From Akkermansia muciniphila (GTDB taxonomy: Bacteria; Verrucomicrobiota; Verrucomicrobiia; Limisphaerales; UBA9464), in NCBI GenBank assembly GCA_945873715.1, contig CAMCFL010000251.1, positions 1 to 5,500 of the forward strand: a stretch of 5,500 nt of DNA, written 5' to 3'. The position numbers and the translations under genes are program-made. Under the pieces are notes generated by a model. The model ran no database searches. It was not told where the DNA came from and saw nothing but the letters and a program-made list of their open reading frames with translations. Shown here piece after piece: positions 1-5,156 of the stretch (positions are counted from its first letter, which is position 1; each line of letters starts with the position of its first letter).

Positions 1-12
1 CTCAGGTTGTAG

Positions 13-39
13 GCCCGCTGCCCTCAGCGGGCGTTTCCT
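13..39 (+). terminator. Terminator-like hairpin at window start
   Basis: A perfect 8-bp GC-rich stem (GCCCGCTG at 13-20 paired with CAGCGGGC at 25-32) closes a 4-nt loop and is followed by GTTTCCTC. This resembles an intrinsic terminator with a short, imperfect T tract, probably serving a gene that ends left of the window. The weak T run keeps confidence moderate. A second small hairpin (GCAGG/CCTGC, near 55-67) follows. The rest of 1-160 shows no gene; I see only the leader of the next gene. Confidence 0.5.
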
Positions 40-160
40 CATCGCCGCCGGAGGGCAGGCGGCCTGCATCCATGACAGACTCAGGATGCACCCTCAGAAC
101 GCACCCCGACCGAAGAGGAATTGAATCCCGGGCCGGCCCCGTCTATCCAAGGCGACCAGC

Positions 161-892
161 ATGCATCTCCCCCGACTTCTCTCCACCGCCATCGTGATGG
201 CACTGGCCACCTCCGCCTTCGCCGCCGACACCAAGGAAAGCGCACCCCCGGTCGTTACCCCGGCACCGACCTTTTCCCACGCCGCCGGCGCTCCCGCCGA
301 TGCCATCGTGCTGTTCGACGGCAAGGATCTCTCCGCCTGGAAAGCCGAGAAGGGCGGTGAACCGAAGTGGAAGATCATCGATGGCACGATGCAGATGAGC
401 GGGGGTGGGTTGATGACCCGCGAGGAGTTCGGGGACATCCAGCTGCACCTGGAATGGGCGGCACCGGCGGAGGTGAAGGGCGACGGCCAGAGCCGCGGCA
501 ACAGCGGGGTCTATTTCCAGGGTCGCTACGAGATCCAGGTCCTCGACTCCTACCAGAACCCCACCTATTCCAACGGTCAGGCCAGCGCTTTCTACGGTCA
601 CTCGGCACCGCTGGTGAACGCCTCGCGCAAGCCCGGCGAATGGCAGACGTACGACATCGTCTTCCACGCGCCCAAGCCCACCGCCGACGGCAAGGTCCAA
701 CCCGGCTCCTTCACCGTCCTCCACAACGGCGTCCTCGTTCAGGATCACATCCCCATCCCCGGCGCTGCCACCACCTCCGCCGTGTTCACCGGCGTCGCAC
801 CGCGTGGGCCGCTCTTCCTCCAGGACCACGGCAGCCCCGTCCGTTACCGCAACATCTGGCTCCGCAAACTGGAGCCGAAGACGGCGAAGTGA
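161..892 (+). CDS. Secreted DUF1080 / 3-keto-disaccharide hydrolase-like protein
   Basis: This is a 243-residue protein of the DUF1080 family (PF06439, concanavalin-like fold), some members of which hydrolyse 3-keto-glycosides. Residues 1-21 form a signal peptide with a hydrophobic core and an AFA/A cleavage site, so it acts outside the cytoplasm. No lipobox cysteine is present. A Pro/Ala-rich linker runs to about 45. The domain opens with LFDGKDLSAW (51-60), carries GNSGVYFQGRYEIQVLDSY (113-131), the most recognisable DUF1080 signature, and ends with HGSPVRYRNIWLR near the C-terminus. Length matches single-domain members. The start at 161 has AAGG at 149-152, eight bases upstream, and begins directly with the signal peptide. 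The next gene starts 13 bp after the stop, suggesting co-transcription. Family assignment is secure; the substrate cannot be read from the sequence. Confidence 0.93.
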   Translation: MHLPRLLSTAIVMALATSAFAADTKESAPPVVTPAPTFSHAAGAPADAIVLFDGKDLSAWKAEKGGEPKWKIIDGTMQMSGGGLMTREEFGDIQLHLEWAAPAEVKGDGQSRGNSGVYFQGRYEIQVLDSYQNPTYSNGQASAFYGHSAPLVNASRKPGEWQTYDIVFHAPKPTADGKVQPGSFTVLHNGVLVQDHIPIPGAATTSAVFTGVAPRGPLFLQDHGSPVRYRNIWLRKLEPKTAK

Positions 893-905
893 GCCGGGCC
901 TGCAC

Positions 906-1856
906 ATGAGCCTCTACACCCTCCCGTACATCCCCATCCGGCAATCGGTCTATTCGGGGGGCGAGCTGTTCAGCCAGGTGGATCCCGCGGATGCGGATTC
1001 GTTCGCCGCCACGACGGACTTCAAGATCTACCGTCACTTCATCTCCAGCGGCGGTGCTTCCGCCACCGATCCGTACGTGGCGATGACCCGGGCGTTGCAT
1101 GACAACGGAATGACCCAACTCCGCAATCAGGTCATTCAGGGACACCGCGTCAGCGCCATCATGGGCGGCCACAAGATGCGGCGCGACAGCGCCGATTACC
1201 GCAACGTCTGCGCCATGGCCCGGCACCTGGCCCGGGAGGGAGTGTTGGTCGCCACTGGCGGCGGACCAGGCGCCATGGAGGCGGCCCATCTCGGTGCACT
1301 CCTTTCCCAGGCGAGCGCCACGGAACTGGACCAGGCCCTGAACCATCTCGCGACGGCTCCCGAGCTGCCCGAGATGCGGAAGATCGTCGGACCGGATGGC
1401 ACCGTGGACGTCGACCTCGTCCGTCGTGCGCATGCCTGGTTCCTGCCGGCATGGAAGATTGCCACCGCCGGCCGGGGAGTGCGGAGCCTGGCGGTGCCGA
1501 CCTGGCATTACGGATTCGAACCGACGTCCCCCTTCGCCACCGACATCTCCAAGTATTTCCAGAACAGCATCCGCGAGGATGGCCTGCTCGAGATCGCCAC
1601 CGCCGGCATCATCTTCACCCCGGGAAGGGCGGGCACCCTCCAGGAGATCTTCCAGGACGGTGCCCAGAACTATTACCGATCCTTCGGCGGATTCAGTCCG
1701 ATGGTCTTCTTCGGACGCCAGTACTGGACGGAGAAATTCCCGGTCATCCAGGTCCTGGAAAAGCTCTTTTCACCCGAGGACTTCAACCGCTGCGTACGGG
1801 TGACCGACGATCCGGTGGAAGCCGCGCGGTTCATTGTTGAGTTCCCGGGAGCTTGA
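906..1856 (+). CDS. LOG-like Rossmann-fold nucleotide-binding protein
   Basis: This is a 316-residue cytoplasmic protein related to the LOG / PpnN lysine-decarboxylase-like superfamily, whose studied members remove ribose 5-phosphate from nucleoside monophosphates. Two signatures are visible: the glycine-rich GGGPGAMEAA (118-127), which binds nucleotide phosphate, and PGRAGTLQEIFQ (239-250), matching the family PGGxGTxxE motif with Arg at the third position and the catalytic-type Glu kept at 247. It is longer than plant-type LOG proteins (about 200 residues), with extra sequence before the first motif and a 100-residue insert between the two, so it belongs to a larger COG1611-type subgroup. 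The frame is open back to 804, but those starts lie inside the upstream gene, so 906 was chosen. It has no clear Shine-Dalgarno sequence; translational coupling to the gene 13 bp upstream is plausible. The precise substrate is unknown. Confidence 0.88.
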   Translation: MSLYTLPYIPIRQSVYSGGELFSQVDPADADSFAATTDFKIYRHFISSGGASATDPYVAMTRALHDNGMTQLRNQVIQGHRVSAIMGGHKMRRDSADYRNVCAMARHLAREGVLVATGGGPGAMEAAHLGALLSQASATELDQALNHLATAPELPEMRKIVGPDGTVDVDLVRRAHAWFLPAWKIATAGRGVRSLAVPTWHYGFEPTSPFATDISKYFQNSIREDGLLEIATAGIIFTPGRAGTLQEIFQDGAQNYYRSFGGFSPMVFFGRQYWTEKFPVIQVLEKLFSPEDFNRCVRVTDDPVEAARFIVEFPGA

Positions 1857-1885
1857 GCAGTCCCTCGCTTCAGACGCCGGACTTT

Positions 1886-2024
1886 ATCCGCAGATGGCGC
1901 AGATGGCGCAGATGCCAAGGTCATTGCCTGTCTGGCCGTCCTCAACCGCAGAACAAGGGCCGCCGCCTTGCCTTGGACGCCTCCAGGCGCCTCCCCATCT
2001 GCGTCATCCGCGCCATCTGCGGAT
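1886..2024. repeat. Inverted-repeat element E1 with 9-bp-periodic arms
   Basis: This 139-bp element has two 29-bp arms, 1886-1914 and 1996-2024, that are reverse complements at 27 of 29 positions. One further outer pair (T1885/A2025) extends them. Each arm is ATCC followed by about three 9-bp units of the type GCAGATGGC. The 81-bp core contains smaller pairings: CCAAGG 1915-1920 with CCTTGG 1971-1976, CAAGG 1954-1958 with CCTTG 1966-1970, and CGCCT/AGGCG at 1978-1989. It occupies most of the spacer between two convergent genes, 29 bp after one stop and 21 bp from the other. It could act as a bidirectional terminator or transcript stabiliser, and looks like a non-autonomous dispersed repeat. 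No target-site duplication is visible. Confidence 0.8.
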
Positions 2025-2045
2025 AGATCACTGTCTTCCCCAGAC

Positions 2046-2987
2046 TCAATCCCTTCGGCCCGGCGTCGGCTTGCGGACCGGGGCGGGCTTGCCCTCCGGG
2101 CGGGTGGCCGGGATCACGAAATCCTTTACCACCGCCATGTGCTGCATGTTGGGAACCCCACTGTCCCCCAACTGCGCCGGGGCGACTGCCGAGAGCGGAC
2201 GAAAGGAGCGCGTGTCGAAGACCAGCCCGCTTTCGAATCGGTCGCCACCCAACTGGACCGGCACCATCCGCGGATGCAGCTCGGCGTCGGCCAGCAACCA
2301 GTCGTAGGGCTTGCGTCGCGAGGCGTTGGTCCCGTCGTCACCCCGCTGGTCCCCGGGCGGCTCTCCCGTGGTGCGGAACGTCTGCGACAGCACCTCGACG
2401 CAGGCCTCGCGGCGACTCGACGTATTGAGGTCGCCGCCGAGCACCACGTAATCCTCCGCCGGAATCCGGTCGCGGATGAAGCGGATCAGGGCCACCGCCT
2501 GGAAACGTCGGATGCCCTCACTGTTACCCGCTTTCAGATGAACGCTGATGGCCCACAGATCACTGCCGTTGGGCAGCCGGATCCGGGCCCAGACGAAGTC
2601 GCGGTTGCCCTGCGTCTCGTCGTCCCATTCCCCCGCCTCGGCGATGGTATGGCGACTGATGATCCCATTGGGAATCCCCGCTCCCTCTTCCCGGTAATAC
2701 TGATACCCAGGCCCCAGGGTCTGCGAAATCCACTGGGATAGGCTCTGGGTGCAATTGAACTCCTGGATCAGGACGACGTCGGGTTGCAGTCCCTTGAGGA
2801 TCCGCGCGCCGGCCCCCTCCGGATTGGAATGATTCCCGTTATCGGGTGAGTAGCTCTGATCCCGCCCAGAGGTGAGGTTGGCGGCAACGATCCGGATCCG
2901 GACGTCATTGGTCGCGGACGCAGCCCCAAGGCTCGCGGTCATCCACAGCAACGCCAGCACCCCGATTCCCGCCCCCAGATTCAGCAT
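2046..2987 (-). CDS. Secreted endonuclease/exonuclease/phosphatase-fold protein
   Basis: This is a 313-residue protein of the EEP (DNase I-like, PF03372) superfamily, Mg-dependent phosphodiesterases or phosphatases. A signal peptide spans about 1-25 (hydrophobic 8-20, ending AASA), so it is exported. Fold landmarks appear in order: N37 in VAANL, catalytic-type E76 in LIQEFN, H150 in VHLKAG, D186 and N188 in GGDLNT, D229 in YDWLL, and H283 in MQHMAVV. The usual SDHxP ending is altered: the residue before His is Gln282 rather than Asp. The tail after 293 is Pro/Arg/Lys-rich. The start at 2987 was chosen because the signal peptide begins there and an AGGT lies upstream. The frame stays open far upstream, which I treat as chance in GC-rich DNA. 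The gene is convergent with the LOG-like gene across E1. It could be a nuclease or a lipid/sugar phosphate hydrolase. Confidence 0.88.
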   Translation of the reverse strand: MLNLGAGIGVLALLWMTASLGAASATNDVRIRIVAANLTSGRDQSYSPDNGNHSNPEGAGARILKGLQPDVVLIQEFNCTQSLSQWISQTLGPGYQYYREEGAGIPNGIISRHTIAEAGEWDDETQGNRDFVWARIRLPNGSDLWAISVHLKAGNSEGIRRFQAVALIRFIRDRIPAEDYVVLGGDLNTSSRREACVEVLSQTFRTTGEPPGDQRGDDGTNASRRKPYDWLLADAELHPRMVPVQLGGDRFESGLVFDTRSFRPLSAVAPAQLGDSGVPNMQHMAVVKDFVIPATRPEGKPAPVRKPTPGRRD

Positions 2988-3314
2988 CCCACACGCTACC
3001 TGCGGTGCCCGACAGACGTCAGCAGGCAATCCCCTCGCCTCGCACCCCGTCACAGAACGGCGGAATGGGCGGCCCGCCCGTTCTCTGGAGTGCGAGCCCA
3101 TGATGACGGACTCGTGAAACTCGTCCCCCCGAAAGAGCTCGTCCCTCCATGGAACATCTGCCTCCCGGAACGACTCTCCATCGATTCGCTGCATCGAATC
3201 GTTCAACATTTCGAGGGATTTCCGGGCGGCACACGCACCTCCGTTCTCCTCTTCCGTCGAATTCGCGCGCATCGTCGTCCCCGTCCGCCCGCCGCGGTGG
3301 GCCCAAGTCCCTTC
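2988..3314. other. Spacer upstream of the EEP gene, no confident gene
   Basis: This stretch separates the EEP gene from element E2. It holds the REP-like hairpin described separately (3039-3096) and a further 7-bp stem (CGATTCG 3182-3188 with CGAATCG 3195-3201). On the minus strand the EEP frame runs open through the whole region with an ATG at 3272, giving a polar, acidic hypothetical peptide in its first half. Third-position GC looks lower than in the flanking genes, and no domain is recognised, so I do not call a gene. The promoter of the EEP gene should lie here, but I see no convincing -35/-10 pair. Confidence 0.5.
3039..3096. repeat. REP-like nested hairpin
   Basis: There are nested inverted repeats over 58 bp. 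The outer 7-bp stem is CTCGCAC (3039-3045) with GTGCGAG (3090-3096). The inner 7-bp stem is AGAACGG (3054-3060) with CCGTTCT (3078-3084). Between the arms, an alternative near-perfect palindrome spans 3063-3083 with GGGCGG/CCGCCC around a central C. The size, GC content and intergenic location resemble REP palindromes, but only one copy is in the window, so membership of a dispersed family is inference. It sits 52 bp upstream of the chosen EEP start and could form in that transcript's leader. Confidence 0.55.
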
Positions 3315-3452
3315 ATCCACCGATGACACCGATGACACAGATCCTGAAGCCCAGGGGAGCGCCCAAGGCGCTGAAGAGGTTTCCCCGCGGGGGTACAGTG
3401 ACCGTGACGGGAAACCGCTTCTTGATCTGCGCCATCTGCGCGATCTGCGGAT
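3315..3452. repeat. Inverted-repeat element E2 with 9-bp-periodic arms
   Basis: This 138-bp element has the same plan as E1. Its 29-bp arms at 3315-3343 and 3424-3452 are complementary at 21 of 29 positions. The right arm uses the GCAGATGGC-type 9-mer seen in E1, whereas the left arm uses a variant unit, ACACCGATG. The 80-bp core contains AGCGCC/GGCGCT around CAA (3358-3372) and an 8-bp stem GGTTTCCC 3378-3385 with GGGAAACC 3409-3416. Its core shares an 11-base block (10 matches) with the reverse strand of E1 at the same distance from the arm, so the two are related copies in opposite orientation. It ends 18 bp before the transporter start codon and so lies in that gene's leader. Confidence 0.75.
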
Positions 3453-3470
3453 AGAACTTGGGATCTGAGA

Positions 3471-4457
3471 ATGAAGGGATTCCTGAATCGCAACTGGTTC
3501 GTCGGGTCGCTGCCGTTGGTGGTGCTGCTGGCCTTCCTGCTCCCGGAGGCAGGAGCGACCGGCGGATGGTTCCGCTGCGAGATCACCTCGCGCGTCGGAG
3601 TCGCGCTGTTCTTCCTCTTCCAGGGACTCGTGCTTCCGACGGGGGCTTTGCGCCAGGGCGCCTCCCACTGGCCCCTGCACGTCCTCATCCAATCCTTCAC
3701 CTTCCTCCTCTTCCCGCTGCTCGGCATCGCCCTGGATGCCGCGGTGGGCCGGCATCTGCCGCCGGACCTACGCCTGGGATTCCTCTTCCTCTGCGTCCTG
3801 CCCTCGACGGTGTCGACCTCGGTGGTCCTCACAGGACTCGCCGGGGGGAATACCGTCGGAGCCATCTTCAACGCCGTCCTCTCCAACGTCATCGGAGTGG
3901 TGATCACGCCCGTCTGGGTGGCGTGGTTGATGAAGTCCGGAGGTGGACCAACCGATCTCGGTGGAGTCATCCGCGAGATCGTGCTGCTCCTGCTCCTGCC
4001 GTTGGCCGTGGGACAACTCTTGCGATGGAAGCTGGCGCCGTGGGCGGACCGGAACCGGAAGACACTCGGGAATACATCGTCCGCCCTGATCCTCTTCCTC
4101 GTCTTTGCCGCCTTCTGCAATTCAGCCAAGGCCAGGTTCTGGTCGGGACTGGGCGGGGGCGTGATGGCGGCGGCGGCAGTGGGAGTCGTCGTCGTGTTGG
4201 TCCTGGCGATGGTCCTGGTGGGAACCCTGTCCCGCCTGCTCAAGCTCAGTCATGGTGACCGCATCGCCGCGGTCTTTTGCGCTCCGCAAAAGACCATTGC
4301 CTCGGGCATTCCCCTGGCCAAGGCGATCTTCGGGGCGCACCCGGGACTCGGCCTCATTCTCCTGCCGATCCTGCTCTACCATCCGCTCCAGCTCATCGTG
4401 TGCGGCGTGCTGGCCGACCGCTGGGGGCGCGCCAAAGACCGAGCTTCTCAGCCTTAA
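3471..4457 (+). CDS. SBF-like (YfeH-type) bile acid:sodium symporter family transporter
   Basis: This is a 328-residue integral inner-membrane protein of the SBF-like family (PF13593, relatives of E. coli YfeH), within the bile acid/Na+ symporter superfamily. Hydrophobic segments recur along the whole length, consistent with about nine or ten membrane helices; clear ones lie near 11-26, 41-58, 68-88, 100-120, 130-148, 165-178, 200-215, 225-247 and 285-312. Family-type conserved stretches are VLPSTVSTSVVLTGLAGGN (109-127), corresponding to the first substrate/ion-binding repeat, and APQKTIASGIPLAKAIF (271-287) in the second repeat, which fits the inverted-repeat fold. Length is normal for the family. 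The start at 3471 gives the usual short cytoplasmic N-terminus; the upstream GGGATCTGAGA offers only a weak ribosome-binding site. Na+-coupled uptake of an organic anion is the family expectation; the substrate is unknown. It appears monocistronic, flanked by E2 and E3. Confidence 0.9.
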   Translation: MKGFLNRNWFVGSLPLVVLLAFLLPEAGATGGWFRCEITSRVGVALFFLFQGLVLPTGALRQGASHWPLHVLIQSFTFLLFPLLGIALDAAVGRHLPPDLRLGFLFLCVLPSTVSTSVVLTGLAGGNTVGAIFNAVLSNVIGVVITPVWVAWLMKSGGGPTDLGGVIREIVLLLLLPLAVGQLLRWKLAPWADRNRKTLGNTSSALILFLVFAAFCNSAKARFWSGLGGGVMAAAAVGVVVVLVLAMVLVGTLSRLLKLSHGDRIAAVFCAPQKTIASGIPLAKAIFGAHPGLGLILLPILLYHPLQLIVCGVLADRWGRAKDRASQP

Positions 4458-4482
4458 CCCTGCGGTTGAAAGCGTGGAGAGC

Positions 4483-4620
4483 TTCACGCGGAGGCGCGGA
4501 GGTCGCGGAGAAGCGACATTGGAATCGAAGGCCGGCCGTTCACCCCGGGGTGAACGGCTGCGAACGTCGAAAAGTTCGCAACCGTCCCTTCTCTCCGCGC
4601 GCTCCGCGGCTCTGCGTGAA
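4483..4620. repeat. Inverted-repeat element E3 with 9-bp-periodic arms
   Basis: This 138-bp element begins 25 bp after the transporter stop. The left arm, 4483-4513, starts TTCACGC and continues in 9-bp units of the GCGGAGGCG type. The right arm, 4588-4620, is its reverse complement apart from a few substitutions and two extra bases. The core holds a perfect 24-bp palindrome at 4535-4558 (half-site GCCGTTCACCCC) and a 7-bp stem TGCGAAC 4559-4565 with GTTCGCA 4574-4580. It has a different 9-mer from E1 and E2 but the same overall length and plan. Position suggests a role at the 3' end of the transporter transcript. No flanking duplication is seen. Confidence 0.75.
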
Positions 4621-4702
4621 ATCATGCCTGTATGGATCCGGCTCAGGCCTCGCCCCTTCGAGCGCATCGCTCATCCCGAGGGCAACCGTTACCCGCGAAG
4701 GA

Positions 4703-4728
4703 CGATCACACTTTCCAAAGTGTGATCG
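4703..4728. repeat. Palindrome of array copy A
   Basis: Twelve-base perfect arms (CGATCACACTTT and AAAGTGTGATCG) flank a CC centre. It opens copy A of the 187-bp array. Confidence 0.85.
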
Positions 4729-4889
4729 GAGAAACGGCGCGATCCCTTCCCTCGAAAGTCCAGGGGAGGCGCGACCGTTCCCGGCCGCTCGGGGTCTGGG
4801 ACCTGGCAGAAATAGGCGCGGGGCGGTCGGGGACGCCCGCGGCCCCGGGATGAGACGTGCCCAAGTGCTCGTTGGTCCCTCGGGAAGGA

Positions 4890-4915
4890 CGATCACACTT
4901 TCCAAAGTGTGATTG
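4890..4915. repeat. Palindrome of array copy B
   Basis: This has the same arms and CC centre as copy A. A C-to-T change near the right end leaves ten perfect pairs (4892-4901 with 4904-4913) plus a possible G-U pair in RNA. Confidence 0.85.
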
Positions 4916-5077
4916 GAGGAGCAGCGCAATCCCTTCCCTCGAAAGTCCAGGGGGGCGCGACCGTTCCCGGCCGCTCGGGGTCTGGGACCTGAAAGCAAAG
5001 AGGCACAGGGCAGGCGAGGCCACGCGCGGCCCCAGGCTGATCCATGCCCAAGGGCATGCTCACCCATCGGGAAGGAC

Positions 5078-5101
5078 GATCACACTTTCGAAAGTGTGAT
5101 C
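5078..5101. repeat. Perfect 24-bp palindrome of array copy C
   Basis: The half-site GATCACACTTTC is followed directly by its exact reverse complement, with TTCGAA at the centre. It differs from copies A and B by one base at the centre (CC to CG), which makes the palindrome complete. It lies 55 bp from the DUF1501 stop codon. Confidence 0.85.
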
Positions 5102-5156
5102 ACGGGAATGGTGTGATCCCAAGCGCCCAAGTACCCCCGCCCATGCGGCGGTGGGC

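Larger units (their letters stand above)
4697..5120. repeat. Tandem repeat array, 187-bp period, 2.3 copies
   Basis: There are three head-to-tail copies, A 4697-4883, B 4884-5070 and C 5071-5120 (truncated after 50 bp). Each begins GAAGGACGATCACACTTTC, and both steps are exactly 187 bp. A and B are nearly identical over their first 104 bases (five substitutions and one deletion by my alignment) and clearly related but diverged in the rest. Each full copy has the opening palindrome, then a hairpin around CCTTCCCT/AGGGGAGG, then a GC-rich segment ending in GGGACCTG. Open frames across the array read the same repeat in different frames, so it is not coding. It lies between the convergent transporter and DUF1501 genes. 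The preceding 4621-4696 shows nothing I can name beyond weak similarity to the end of a unit. Confidence 0.85.

Noticed and set aside
121..146. Promoter for the DUF1080 gene (TTGAAT followed by TCTATC)
   Set aside because: The spacing is about 15 bp, the -10 box is poor, and it overlaps the ribosome-binding region; not supportable.
804..905. Upstream in-frame start of the LOG-like gene at 804
   Set aside because: It lies inside the 3' end of the DUF1080 gene and adds residues unlike the family; the ATG at 906 gives a normal N-terminus.
2988..3755. Full upstream extension of the EEP frame to an ATG at 3755
   Set aside because: It would run through E2, part of the divergent transporter gene and the REP-like hairpin, and bury a good signal peptide in the middle of the protein.
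3203..4243. 346-codon open frame antisense to the transporter
   Set aside because: It lies opposite a clear membrane-protein gene; its composition is Arg/Ser/Pro-rich, as expected of the antisense of GC-rich coding DNA.
1886..4620. Integron attC sites or insertion sequences
   Set aside because: The elements lack the attC core GTTRRRY sites and are too short to encode a transposase; no transposase or target duplication is visible.
4277..5067. Long open frames on both strands through E3 and the 187-bp array
   Set aside because: They read the same repeat units in different frames (for example the palindrome as SHFPKCD or HTFESVI), with no domain or start signal. This is the product of GC-rich repeats lacking stops.
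5078..5101. CRP-type operator
   Set aside because: The half-sites are in the reverse order (TCACA then TGTGA), and the site is between convergent gene ends, not in a promoter.
4697..5120. CRISPR array
   Set aside because: The unit is 187 bp, adjacent copies are homologous throughout rather than separated by unique 30-40-bp spacers, and no cas gene is present.
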